From the NCBI GenBank assembly GCA_023664365.1, contig JAMPFR010000005.1:30648-94647 (forward strand): a DNA stretch of 64,000 nucleotides, written 5' to 3'. This DNA is from Acetatifactor muris. GTDB taxonomy: Bacteria; Bacillota; Clostridia; Lachnospirales; Lachnospiraceae. The first letter of the stretch is position 1, and each line of letters begins with the position of its first letter. Below, piece after piece: positions 35,352 through 44,427 of the stretch. The translations under genes were made by a program, and so were the position numbers. The notes under the pieces were generated by a model. It was not told the origin of the DNA. It ran no database searches and saw nothing but the letters and a program-made list of their open reading frames with translations.

Positions 35352-36017
35352 TCAAGCTTTTTCAACAATTTCCGTTCTGCATTTATAGATACTGCGGGCG
35401 GGCACCACCCCCCGCACCATGGAAGTGGGGTAGATATTTGACTCCCTGCCGACCACGGTGCCCGGATTTAACACGCTGTTACAGCCCACCTCCACGTTGT
35501 CTCCCAGCATGGCGCCCATTTTTTTCAGTCCCGTCTCAATGCGGACGCCATCCCCTTTCACCACCACCAGAGTCTTGTCGCTCTTCACATTGGAGGTGAT
35601 GGAGCCTGCGCCCATATGGGAACGAAAGCCCAACACACTGTCTCCCACATAATTGTAATGAGGTACCTGCACCCTGTTAAACAACACCACATTTTTCAGT
35701 TCCGTGGAATTACCTACCACGGCGCCCTTTCCCACAATGGCATTGCCCCGAATATAAGCGCAGTGGCGGATTTCCGCCTCCTCATCCACAATCAGAGACC
35801 CGTTCAGGCAGGCTGTCGGCGCCACCCTTGCGCTCCTTGCAATCCAAATATCCTCGCCCTTCTTCTCAAACAACTCCTCCGGCAGGGTACTGCCCAACGC
35901 CAAAATAAAGTCATGTATTTTTGGCAGCACCTCCCAAGGGTACGTCACATCCTTAAACAGCTCCGCCGCTATGGTCTCCCTTAAATCATATAAATCCGCA
36001 ACCGTAATACCGCTCAT
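35352..36017 (-). CDS. Left-handed beta-helix (hexapeptide) protein, GlmU-C-terminus-like
   Basis: The start is ATG 36017 (MSGITVADLY; AAAGGAG 9 nt before), giving 221 residues. After about 65 helical residues come hexapeptide repeats (VAPTACLNGSLIVDEEAEIRHCAYIRGNAIVGKGAVVG and so on), like the acyltransferase half of GlmU. Proteins of this size are often labelled UDP-N-acetylglucosamine pyrophosphorylase in Lachnospiraceae, but the nucleotidyltransferase domain is missing here. A sugar acyl- or nucleotide-related role is possible; the reaction is not known. Confidence 0.75.
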   Translation of the reverse strand: MSGITVADLYDLRETIAAELFKDVTYPWEVLPKIHDFILALGSTLPEELFEKKGEDIWIARSARVAPTACLNGSLIVDEEAEIRHCAYIRGNAIVGKGAVVGNSTELKNVVLFNRVQVPHYNYVGDSVLGFRSHMGAGSITSNVKSDKTLVVVKGDGVRIETGLKKMGAMLGDNVEVGCNSVLNPGTVVGRESNIYPTSMVRGVVPARSIYKCRTEIVEKA

Positions 36018-36072
36018 GCTTTCAATCTCCTTTCTGCTATACCAATCTTCCCTGCCTTGGCATCTTGTTACA

Positions 36073-36211
36073 GGCGGCAGGTGGCAGTCGTTCTCATGCA
36101 GACTGTGCAAGACGTCGGTACTTAGCAGGCGTATTCTGCCTGCTTATGTACCGTTACGTCGCGCCTCCAAGCGAAAGCGTGTCTGCATGAGAATGACTGT
36201 CACCTGCCGCC
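36073..36211. repeat. 139-bp nested inverted repeat
   Basis: Outer arms 36073-36103 and 36181-36211 match over 31 bp with two mismatches. An inner hairpin (about 36111-36160) has AGCAGGC/GCCTGCT, GGTAC/GTACC and GACGT/ACGTC pairings. It occupies the 215-bp space between topB and the beta-helix gene, has no coding frame, and could be a MITE-like or REP-like element or a strong bidirectional terminator. Confidence 0.85.
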
Positions 36212-36232
36212 GTCACTTCATGCAAGGCTGAA

Positions 36233-38389
36233 TTATCTTCTGTAATTTGCCGCAGCCGCATCAAACAGCCCGTAAAGCTGCCGCTGATTGTTCAGCCGTT
36301 TTACATACTCCGTGCGCCTGCCCACAAAGCCTGACAGCTTATCCATGTACTCTCCGGAGGTAATCTCCCCCTCCGCCACCAGCGTCAGCCCCTTTTCCCA
36401 GCTGGCCGTCAGGGCAGGATCCAGCAGCGCCCTGATGGAGCCGCTGACTACATCATAAATCATTTCCCCCATAAGCGTCGGCGTCAGCACCTGGGTTTTT
36501 TTGTTCAGCGCAAGGTATTCGATATTCACCAGCTTTTTAAGTATTTCCGCCCGGGTGGCGCTGGTGCCGATACCGCTGCCCTTTATCTGAGCCCGAAGCT
36601 CCTCGTCCTCAATAAACTGCCCGGCGTTCTCCATAGTCAGAATAATGCTTCCTGAGGTATACCGCTTAGGCGGGGAAGTCTCCCCCTCCTTAATTTCAAA
36701 GCCCTCCGGTTCCACCCGCTCTCCCTTTTTCAGGGTCATAAGCAGTTTGGTGAACTCCTCGTCACACTTGTTCTCGGACTCTCCCATGTCCTCACCGTTT
36801 TTTGCTTCACTCTCCTCCCGGCTCTCTCCGGAAGCCTCCCTTTTTCCCGTACCGGCATCCTTCCTGTCCTCCTTTCGGAAGACATAGGCAACCTTTTGAT
36901 AGCCCTCCTCCGCCAACACCTTGAAGCCGGCAAAAAACCTTTCCTCCTTCACGCTGACACAGAGGGCAAACTTTTGGTATACCGCCGCCGGATAAAAAAC
37001 ACTTAAAAACCTGCGGGCAATCAATTCATATACCTTTGCGGACAGCGGCGCAAGCCCGCCCAGGCTGCCCGTTCCCTGCCCCGTGGGAATGATGGCGTAA
37101 TGATCCGTAATCTGTTTGTCGTTGACATACCTGGTCTTTGCAATTCCTTTATAACTGCCCTTTTCCAGAATCTCCCCTGCGAAAGCGGAGAGCGGCCCGT
37201 AATTTTTCAGACCTCCTATATTCTTATGTATTTCCTTTGCCACCGCAGTGGAAAGCACCCTGGCGTCCGTTCTGGGATAGGTCACCAGCTTTTTTTCATA
37301 CAGCTCCTGCACAATGCCCAGGGTCTGGTCGGGACTGATCTTAAAATATTTGGAGCAGTCGTTCTGAAGCTCCGCCAAATTATACAGCAGGGGCGGGTTC
37401 TTGTTCTCCTTCTTCCGCTCGATGCTCTCCACCCTGGCGTCGGAAGCCGGCATTCCTGCTGCACTGTCCGATTCCGCCCCCTGAACGCTTCCGGCCGGCA
37501 TTCCCGCTGCGCTGCCTTGAGCGCTTCCTGCCACACCGCCCGGGAACGCCCCCGACAGCCCCGCAATCAGCTGCTCCGCGTCGGCCCGCTCCTTAAATCC
37601 GTTCTCCCTGTACAGCTTCGGCGACATATAAAAAGGGGAGCCCTCCACGGCTCTCCACTCTCCCGAAAAGCTCTTTCCCTTCAGACTGAAATTTCCCAAC
37701 ACCCTGTAAAAAGGCGTTTTCACAAAGGAACGTATCTCCCGCTCCCGGTTTACCACAATCCCCAGCACACAGGTCATGACTCTGCCCACAGAAATCACGG
37801 CCCGATCCCGCTTCAGGTAATCCTTCACCGTCTTCCCGTATTTTAAAGTCAGCACCCGGGAAAAATTAATGCCCATCAGATAATCTTCCTTGGCCCGCAG
37901 ATAAGCGGCGTCGCTCAGATTATCGTATTCGCTTAAGTCCTTTGCCTCCCGGATTCCCCTTAATATTTCCTCCTCTGTCTGAGAGTCAATCCAGACCCGC
38001 CTGCGCTCCTTCCCGGTGACGCCGGACATCTGCTCCACCAGCCTGTAAATGTACTCCCCTTCCCGCCCGGAGTCGGTACATACATAGATAACAGTCACAT
38101 CCGGCCGCTTCATCAGGGAACTGACGATTCCGTACTGTTTTCTGGAGCTTTCAATGACCTCATACCTGAATTCCGCCGGCAGAAAAGGAATGGTGTCAAA
38201 GCTCCATCTTTTATACTTTTCATCATATACCTCCGGGTAGCTCATGGTGACAAGATGCCCTACGCACCAGGTCACAATGGCCGATTCGGATTCCAGATAA
38301 CCGTCCCGTGAGGACGTCTTAATTTTCAACGCGTTTGCAAACTCTCTGGCAACGCTTGGCTTCTCCGCAATAAACAAACTCTTTCCCAA
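36233..38389 (-). CDS. topB: DNA topoisomerase III-type (type IA)
   Basis: I place the start at TTG 38389 (MGKSLFIAEKPSVA): GAAGGGCGG lies 6 nt before it, and homologues begin there. The 718-residue protein has the Toprim domain (FIAEKPSVA; CTDSGREGEYIYR), the active-site tyrosine in VTYPRTDARVLS and the type IA arch. An unusual Gly/Ala/Ser-rich low-complexity insert (about 285-325) and an acidic/basic insert (about 510-550) interrupt conserved parts. No C-terminal zinc fingers are seen. It relaxes or decatenates DNA via a covalent tyrosyl bond. Follows the ATPase gene by 4 nt. Confidence 0.9.
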   Translation of the reverse strand: MGKSLFIAEKPSVAREFANALKIKTSSRDGYLESESAIVTWCVGHLVTMSYPEVYDEKYKRWSFDTIPFLPAEFRYEVIESSRKQYGIVSSLMKRPDVTVIYVCTDSGREGEYIYRLVEQMSGVTGKERRRVWIDSQTEEEILRGIREAKDLSEYDNLSDAAYLRAKEDYLMGINFSRVLTLKYGKTVKDYLKRDRAVISVGRVMTCVLGIVVNREREIRSFVKTPFYRVLGNFSLKGKSFSGEWRAVEGSPFYMSPKLYRENGFKERADAEQLIAGLSGAFPGGVAGSAQGSAAGMPAGSVQGAESDSAAGMPASDARVESIERKKENKNPPLLYNLAELQNDCSKYFKISPDQTLGIVQELYEKKLVTYPRTDARVLSTAVAKEIHKNIGGLKNYGPLSAFAGEILEKGSYKGIAKTRYVNDKQITDHYAIIPTGQGTGSLGGLAPLSAKVYELIARRFLSVFYPAAVYQKFALCVSVKEERFFAGFKVLAEEGYQKVAYVFRKEDRKDAGTGKREASGESREESEAKNGEDMGESENKCDEEFTKLLMTLKKGERVEPEGFEIKEGETSPPKRYTSGSIILTMENAGQFIEDEELRAQIKGSGIGTSATRAEILKKLVNIEYLALNKKTQVLTPTLMGEMIYDVVSGSIRALLDPALTASWEKGLTLVAEGEITSGEYMDKLSGFVGRRTEYVKRLNNQRQLYGLFDAAAANYRR

Positions 38390-38393
38390 AAAA

Positions 38394-39749
38394 CTACCGC
38401 CCTTCGCTTTCCCTGATTCCAAGCAGCTTCACCCTGCCCTCCTGCGCCTTCTGCCGCAGCTCGTCATCAAAGCCCCGTTCACAGTAAAGCCTGATGTCTG
38501 TACTTACAAGCCGGGCCTTCTTCATGGAGAACAAAAGCCATTCATAATCACGGTATTCCATCCTTCTGGACCAGACGCAGGCGCCTACGCCCACTGTACC
38601 CTGTCCGTCGGAGGCCACAATATCAACCGCCCCCGTCTTTCCCAGCCATTCCCCCACGGCGCGGTATTCCCTGCCCATGTGTTCCCGGCAGATGCGGCGG
38701 TACGCCTCCTCTACATACAAATCATAGGATTCGGCCACCTTCCTGTCATAAAATTCCTCCGGGGAAAGCTGCTGCAGCATGCTCATATTGGGGAACAGGT
38801 AGCGGAAATAAAATCTCACATAGGGATTTGCGATCCTGTAAATGCCTTTCTGGGCGTTGGCCCTTCCCTCCGTGTCATAGGAATATACCTTTTCCACCAG
38901 ATCAAGCTCCATCAGGTTTTTCAGATAAACACTGATCTTGGCCCGGGAAAAGCCCGTGTGCCTGTATATATCATTCAGCTTGCTGCAGTCCCTGGCCATA
39001 GCCGTCAAAATAGTATTATACACCCCCGGCTCCCGCAGCTCCTGCTCCAGATACACTTCCATTTCCCCGTACAGCCGGCTTTCCCTCGCAAGAATATTCC
39101 GGATAATATTCTCCCTCGCATTTAAATCCGGCTGAAGGCTTATCCAGTATCCCGGAATTCCGCCCAACACTGCATAAATGCGCATATAATCCTCAAAGGA
39201 ATATCCGGGAAACAGCCTGCATACTTCCGTAAAGCCCATCTCCCGCAGCTTCAGGAAACCGCCGATAACCGACGCCAGGCTTCCCAGCTTACCCACCATA
39301 TGGTTCTCCACCCAGCCTGACGCAGAGGTGCAGAGTACAATCATCACAGGCCTGCTTGACAGCCTGTTTTCCATAAATTCAGCCAGCTTTTTGAAGAAAC
39401 TCAAGTCTCCCTTCAGCATATGCTGAAATTCGTCGATGACAAGAACCTGCTTTTCCGTCTCTTTCTCCAAAACAGAAGCCCTCAGCAGTTCCTCATAGTC
39501 CGGATACTTTGACACGGCAGCCCCCGTTTCCCGCAGCTCGCCGCCCCACTGGCAGCACTGTTCCCGCCCGGAGCAGGCTCTGGCAAGGTAATAGCAGGAT
39601 CTTCTGTCCCTGCAGAATTCCTGAAGCAGTCTGGTTTTTCCCACGCCTCTGCTGCCGTAGACCACCACCATCTGACTGCCCGGCGAACCATAATGCTGTT
39701 CCAAAAAGCTCATTTCCGCACTGCGCCCCACAAATTCTCTCACAAACAT
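38394..39749 (-). CDS. AAA ATPase with winged helix and degenerate DUF234 nuclease-like domain
   Basis: 451 residues of the archaeal-type ATPase (PF01637-like) group: Walker A GSRGVGKT (about 32-39), Walker B VLVIDEFQ (about 101-108), a winged-helix region (LNDIYRHTGFSRAKISVYL), then a C-terminal DUF234-type domain. In relatives this ends in a PD-(D/E)xK-like VDIVA...GECKW; here it reads GAVDIVA...VGACVW, lacking the Glu and Lys, so the nuclease part is probably inactive. Role unknown. Its reading frame ends 4 nt before topB, so the two may be co-translated. Confidence 0.75.
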   Translation of the reverse strand: MFVREFVGRSAEMSFLEQHYGSPGSQMVVVYGSRGVGKTRLLQEFCRDRRSCYYLARACSGREQCCQWGGELRETGAAVSKYPDYEELLRASVLEKETEKQVLVIDEFQHMLKGDLSFFKKLAEFMENRLSSRPVMIVLCTSASGWVENHMVGKLGSLASVIGGFLKLREMGFTEVCRLFPGYSFEDYMRIYAVLGGIPGYWISLQPDLNARENIIRNILARESRLYGEMEVYLEQELREPGVYNTILTAMARDCSKLNDIYRHTGFSRAKISVYLKNLMELDLVEKVYSYDTEGRANAQKGIYRIANPYVRFYFRYLFPNMSMLQQLSPEEFYDRKVAESYDLYVEEAYRRICREHMGREYRAVGEWLGKTGAVDIVASDGQGTVGVGACVWSRRMEYRDYEWLLFSMKKARLVSTDIRLYCERGFDDELRQKAQEGRVKLLGIRESEGR

Positions 39750-39792
39750 CTCCCATCCTGCCGCCCGGCAGACAAACGGCGGCCGCCGGATA

Positions 39793-41532
39793 TCAGACCA
39801 CCGCCACGGGTTCTCCGCCGGCCAGCATACTCTCCAGTTCTTCCGGAGCCAGAGGCTTATTGAACAGATACCCCTGAATCACATCGCAGCCGATAGCATG
39901 CAGATAATTATATTGCTGCTCCTCCTCCACGCCCTCGGCTATGGATTCAAATCCCAGGGACTTAACCATATTGATAATGGATTCCGTAATGACCCGGGTA
40001 GTGGAATCCGTCAGCACCGTATCAATAAAGGACTTATCAATCTTCAGCGTATCAATGGGCAGCTTTTTCAGATAGGACAGAGAAGAAAATCCTGTCCCGA
40101 AGTCGTCCAGAGATATTCTGATCCCATAGTTCCGCAATATTTTCAGTTTGTCATAAACTGCCTTGAAATCGTCAATCAGTACGCTCTCCGTAATCTCCAG
40201 CTCTACCTCCGAGGGCCGCACATTATAACGGTTCAGAATCCCCACAATGGAATCCACAAAGTCTTCCCGCTTGTACTGTAATGCGGAAATATTGATAGAC
40301 ATAATAAACGGAAATCCGAACTGTTTCCGCCAGGCCGCATACTGACGGATGCTCTCCTCCACCACCCATCTTCCTATGGTGATAATGGATCCGTTCTTTT
40401 CCGCAACGGGAATAAAGGTTGCAGGGCTTATCATCTGCTGCGCGTCCGCATCCTTCCAGCGAATCAAAGCCTCCACTCCCCGAAGCCTGCGGTTCCCCGT
40501 ATAGTACTGAGGCTGATAATACATATGAAAATCATTGTTGAAAACGGCTCTTTTCAGTTTATTTTCCAGTTCAATGGAATGTAAGAAATTTTCCAGAATG
40601 GGAGCGTCAAAATACTGAAGCATGTTCCGCCCCTGCTTCTTGCACTTAAACACCACCAGCTCCGCACAGTTCATCAGCTCCAGAGCAGACGCCGCGGCTT
40701 CCGGATACTCCGCCACACCGATACTGACCGTAATATTAATATCCTGGCCGCTGCTTATGTGGAAGGGCTGTTTTGCCCGCCGTTGGATCTCCCTGTAAAT
40801 GGCGTCCACACTTCTTGCGCCTGAGGGATTGTAAATCGCCATACAGAACACATCACTGTGCAAATGACAGGCAATCATATCGTCTCCGCAGATTTCCTTT
40901 AAAAAGAAACCGAACTGCTGTACCAGCTCATCCCCCACCATAATGCCCATACCGTCGTTTACCTTGCGGAATTCATCTATGTCAAGGACCATGACGCTGA
41001 CTACGGCATTCTTCTCCTTTGCGGTCTTGGTATACTCTGTCAGCAGCCGTACAAAATAATTACGGTTATACAGACCTGTGAGACCGTCATAATACGCCAT
41101 GTAGGTCAGCTCCTCATTCTGGATTCTGGCCTTTGTGACATTCAGAATATAGATAACCTTATCCACAGGCTGCCCGTCATTTGTATAAGTGACAAGGGTT
41201 CGAAACTGCAGCCAGCCTTTCGTAGCCTTCAGCTGGCACTCTGCAATGGCGTTGGCCTCTCCCTGCTTCTCCAGGGAAAGCACGTTTTTCAGCTCCGGTG
41301 CACCGGCATCCTCCACAATCTCCAGAATTTTGGAAAAATCTTTTGTGTCCCGCACCTTGAAATCAAAAAACTTATCCCACTGTCCGAATGTGGCAATCTG
41401 ATTCGTTTCAAAGGACTGGTAAAGGAATGCGCCTTCCGCAAACTCAAAAACCCTCTTATACATTTTTTCTTTTTCTGTCAGCTTCTGGTTCATAGCCTTC
41501 AGCAGATCCAACTGATAGTGCAGTTCATTCAT
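39793..41532 (-). CDS. PAS-GGDEF(degenerate)-EAL c-di-GMP phosphodiesterase
   Basis: A 579-residue cytoplasmic protein: coiled start, PAS-like domain (about 25-135), GGDEF domain (about 145-300) and EAL domain (about 320-570). The cyclase signature GGDEF is replaced by HSDVF, so no diguanylate cyclase activity is expected. The EAL domain keeps its key motifs: VEALIRW, the Glu in LEITESV, DDFGTGFSSL, KIDKSFI, EGVE and QGYLFNKPL. It should degrade c-di-GMP under control of the N-terminal sensor, perhaps with the GGDEF part binding GTP. It lies 31 nt after asd. Confidence 0.88.
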   Translation of the reverse strand: MNELHYQLDLLKAMNQKLTEKEKMYKRVFEFAEGAFLYQSFETNQIATFGQWDKFFDFKVRDTKDFSKILEIVEDAGAPELKNVLSLEKQGEANAIAECQLKATKGWLQFRTLVTYTNDGQPVDKVIYILNVTKARIQNEELTYMAYYDGLTGLYNRNYFVRLLTEYTKTAKEKNAVVSVMVLDIDEFRKVNDGMGIMVGDELVQQFGFFLKEICGDDMIACHLHSDVFCMAIYNPSGARSVDAIYREIQRRAKQPFHISSGQDINITVSIGVAEYPEAAASALELMNCAELVVFKCKKQGRNMLQYFDAPILENFLHSIELENKLKRAVFNNDFHMYYQPQYYTGNRRLRGVEALIRWKDADAQQMISPATFIPVAEKNGSIITIGRWVVEESIRQYAAWRKQFGFPFIMSINISALQYKREDFVDSIVGILNRYNVRPSEVELEITESVLIDDFKAVYDKLKILRNYGIRISLDDFGTGFSSLSYLKKLPIDTLKIDKSFIDTVLTDSTTRVITESIINMVKSLGFESIAEGVEEEQQYNYLHAIGCDVIQGYLFNKPLAPEELESMLAGGEPVAVV

Positions 41533-41563
41533 CTGATTATCTCCCCGAAAGATATACTGTACA

Positions 41564-42652
41564 CTAATTTTTGGCGCTGATATATCCCTGTGCCTTCAGC
41601 AGCTCCGCGCAGAGCACCGCTCCTCCCGCGGCGCCCCGCACCGTGTTATGGGACACGCCCACAAATTTGAAGTCGTAAACGGTATCCTCCCGCAGTCTTC
41701 CGACGCTGATACCCATGCCCCTTTCAAAATCCACGTCAAGGGCAATCTGAGGCCTGTTGTCCTCCTCCAGATATTGGATGAACTGCTTCGGCGCGCTGGG
41801 CAGTCCCAGACGCTGAGGCTCTCCGGAGAAGGTCCGCAGCTTCTCGATCAGCTGCTCCTTCGTGGGCTTTTTCCCAAACCTTACAAACACTGCCGCCGTG
41901 TGCCCGTTTAAAACAGGTACCCGAATACACTGACAGGTAATCCTGGGACCCTCCGCAGGCACAATCACGCCGTCCTTGATGGAACCCCAGATTCTCAAAG
42001 GCTCCTTCTCACTCTTCTCCTCCTCGCCGCTTATGAAGGGAATAATGTTTCCCACCATCTCAGGCCAGTCCTTAAAGGTTTTTCCCGCACCGGAAACAGC
42101 CTGATAAGTAGTGGCAACCACCTCCACAGGCTCAAACTCCATCCAGGCGGTGAGCACCGGCGCATAACTCTGAATGGAGCAATTGGGCTTGACGGCCACA
42201 AATCCCCTCTCAGTACCAAGGCGCTTTCTCTGGAATTCTATGACCTTCATATGCTCCGGATTGATCTCCGGCACCACCATGGGCACGTCAGGCGTCCAGC
42301 GGTGGGCGCTGTTGTTGGATACCACGGGGGTTTCCGTTCTGGCGTAATCTTCCTCGATTTTTTTGATTTCTTCCTTTGTCATATCAACGGCGCTGAATAC
42401 GAAATCCACTCTGGACGCCACCTTTTCCACCTCGTTGACATTCATAACCTGAATCTGCTTCACGGCCTCCGGCATGGGCGTGTCCATCTTCCAGCGGTCT
42501 CCCACCGCCTCCTCATAGGTCTTTCCCGCAGAGCGGGGGCTTGCCGCAATAGTGGTTACCTCAAACCAGGGATGATTTTCCAGCAGCGCGATAAACCGCT
42601 GTCCCACCATGCCTGTGCCCCCCAAAATACCAACCTTTAACTTCTCACTCAT
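41564..42652 (-). CDS. asd: Aspartate-semialdehyde dehydrogenase (archaeal/fungal type)
   Basis: 362 residues with NADP-binding GILGGTGMVGQR (8-19), catalytic Cys in KPNCSIQS, substrate-binding region VSGAGKTFKDWPEMVGNIIPF and a C-terminal HNTVRGAAGGA. The sequence follows the archaeal/fungal branch rather than the E. coli or B. subtilis type, as in many Lachnospiraceae. It reduces aspartyl phosphate to the semialdehyde for Lys/Thr/Met/diaminopimelate synthesis. SD GGAGGAG 9 nt upstream. Confidence 0.93.
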   Translation of the reverse strand: MSEKLKVGILGGTGMVGQRFIALLENHPWFEVTTIAASPRSAGKTYEEAVGDRWKMDTPMPEAVKQIQVMNVNEVEKVASRVDFVFSAVDMTKEEIKKIEEDYARTETPVVSNNSAHRWTPDVPMVVPEINPEHMKVIEFQRKRLGTERGFVAVKPNCSIQSYAPVLTAWMEFEPVEVVATTYQAVSGAGKTFKDWPEMVGNIIPFISGEEEKSEKEPLRIWGSIKDGVIVPAEGPRITCQCIRVPVLNGHTAAVFVRFGKKPTKEQLIEKLRTFSGEPQRLGLPSAPKQFIQYLEEDNRPQIALDVDFERGMGISVGRLREDTVYDFKFVGVSHNTVRGAAGGAVLCAELLKAQGYISAKN

Positions 42653-42679
42653 TTTTCATTCTCCTCCCTCTATCTGTGT

Positions 42680-42815
42680 CCGCCGCTCTTTCCGTCATGC
42701 CGCCTGCGGCATCAGTGCTATCTTCGATGGCATAAACCAATTCCACGGAGTCTGCGACTCCGAGAAGAATCGCTGCCCAAAGAGGTGGGCTAAAGCCCCT
42801 TCTTGCGATTCTTCA
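42680..42815. repeat. Hairpin-rich intergenic element between argH and asd
   Basis: The 177-bp gap contains GCCGC/GCGGC, CGGAGTC/GACTCCG and a larger hairpin GAAGAATCGC...GCGATTCTTC. The loop of the last one (CCCAAAGAGGTGGGCTAAAG...) resembles the GH36 leader hairpin (31620-31647). No coding frame. Probably a REP-like element that may also act as the argH terminator. Confidence 0.6.
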
Positions 42816-42829
42816 GTGTGAGTAGGCGA

Positions 42830-44272
42830 TTAGAAATTCTTCTCACACTCGCATTGAATATCGTAAGCTTCCGTCTCCGGGAACCAGTCGTCCTCCTGCT
42901 CCGTCAGGTACGCCTCCTCCAGCGCAATTACCTTTTTCATGGCCTCCGTTCCCGGCCCGCCTGTGGTAAGCCGCTTTTCCACGCAGGTCTTAAGCGACAC
43001 CGCATCGTAAATATCCGCCTCAAATTTATCGCTGACTGCCTTCAGCTCCTCCAGAGAAAGAGCGTCAATGGATGTGTTTTTATCAATGCAGTAAAGAACC
43101 AGCCTGCCGATAATACCATGCGCGTCCCGGAAAGGCACGCCCTTATTTACCAGGTAATCCGCCGCGTCCGTGGCGTTGGTAAAGCCCATCATAGCGCTGG
43201 CTGCCATACGCTCTTTATTGAATTTCATGGTGCTCAGCATACCGGTAAAGAGGCCGATACAATCCTTCACCGTATCAAAAGCATCAAAGGCCGCCTCCTT
43301 GTCCTCCTGCATATCCTTGTTATAGGCAAGGGGAAGCCCCTTCATGGTAGTTAAGAGGCTTACCAGCGCACCGTAGACCCGCCCTGTTTTGCCCCGAACC
43401 AACTCCGCTATGTCGGGATTTTTCTTCTGGGGCATAATGCTGCTTCCCGTGGAATAGGCGTCGTCTATCTCCACGAAACGGTACTCGTTGGAATTCCAGA
43501 TAATGATCTCCTCACAAAAGCGGCTCAGGTGCATCATCACCGTGGCCAGCGCCGCCAGAAACTCTATCAGATAGTCCCTGTCCGAGACGGAATCCATGCT
43601 GTTTAAGGTGGGCCCGAAAAAGCCCATAAGCTCCGCTGTCAGCTCCCTGTTCAGGGGATAGGTGGTTCCCGCCAGAGCGCCCGCTCCTAAGGGACAGTAA
43701 TTCATCCGCCTGAAAATATCCTTCATCCGCAGGCGGTCTCTCTTGAACATTTCAAAGTAAGCGCCGTAGTGATGAGCCAGGGTGGTAGGCTGGGCCTTCT
43801 GCAAATGGGTGAACCCCGGCATATAAGTATTCAGATTTTCCTTCATGGTGTTCAAAATAACTTCCAGCAGATTCTTAAGCAGGGCGTCCACCACCGTCAC
43901 CTGCAGTCTGGTGTAAAGACGCATATCCAGGGCCACCTGGTCGTTGCGGCTCCTGCCGGTGTGCAGCTTCTTGCCTGCCTCCCCCACCCGCTCCGTCAGC
44001 ACTGCCTCCACAAAGCTGTGAATATCCTCATATTTTTCGTCAATGGAAAGCTTTCCGCTCTCCACATCCTCCCGAATGGAAGTCAGTCCCACGATAATCT
44101 CCCGCATTTCCTCTTCGGTGAGAATGCCCTGTCTGGCAAGCATAACCACATGGGCCACACTGCCTTCAATATCCTGGCGAACCAGTCTTTTGTCAAATCT
44201 TATGGACGCATTGAAATCGTAGACCTGCCTGTCGGTCTCCTTGGTAAACCGCCCGCCCCACAGCTGTGCCAT
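42830..44272 (-). CDS. argH: Argininosuccinate lyase
   Basis: 480 residues of the fumarase/aspartase superfamily: N-terminal [37 protein letters not shown] and the signature [12 protein letters not shown] with the catalytic serine loop. Tetrameric cytoplasmic enzyme that splits argininosuccinate into arginine and fumarate. Strong SD (AGGAGGAG) and its own promoter at 44337-44365. argG is not adjacent. Confidence 0.95.
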   Translation of the reverse strand: MAQLWGGRFTKETDRQVYDFNASIRFDKRLVRQDIEGSVAHVVMLARQGILTEEEMREIIVGLTSIREDVESGKLSIDEKYEDIHSFVEAVLTERVGEAGKKLHTGRSRNDQVALDMRLYTRLQVTVVDALLKNLLEVILNTMKENLNTYMPGFTHLQKAQPTTLAHHYGAYFEMFKRDRLRMKDIFRRMNYCPLGAGALAGTTYPLNRELTAELMGFFGPTLNSMDSVSDRDYLIEFLAALATVMMHLSRFCEEIIIWNSNEYRFVEIDDAYSTGSSIMPQKKNPDIAELVRGKTGRVYGALVSLLTTMKGLPLAYNKDMQEDKEAAFDAFDTVKDCIGLFTGMLSTMKFNKERMAASAMMGFTNATDAADYLVNKGVPFRDAHGIIGRLVLYCIDKNTSIDALSLEELKAVSDKFEADIYDAVSLKTCVEKRLTTGGPGTEAMKKVIALEEAYLTEQEDDWFPETEAYDIQCECEKNF

Positions 44273-44336
44273 TCAGAACTCCTCCTGCAATCCCGTAAAA
44301 ATAAAATGAGAATAAAAAATAATTAAATTAAATTTA

Positions 44337-44365
44337 ATAATATCATAAACCGGTTGAATATGCAA
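44337..44365 (-). promoter_or_regulatory. argH promoter
   Basis: Minus strand TTGCAT (44360-44365), 17 nt, TATTAT (44337-44342), about 65 nt before the argH ATG. The AT-rich stretch just downstream (TTTAATTTAATTATT) might hold an ArgR site, but no clear ARG box palindrome is seen. Confidence 0.6.
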
Positions 44366-44427
44366 GCAGTAACCGCGGCGTTTTCCGACGCATATCTTAG
44401 AATAAAAGAAAAAAGGAACGGCATTCT

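Noticed and set aside
44273-44427. T-box or ArgR-regulated leader before argH
   Set aside because: No T-box sequence or convincing ARG box palindrome, only AT-rich DNA.
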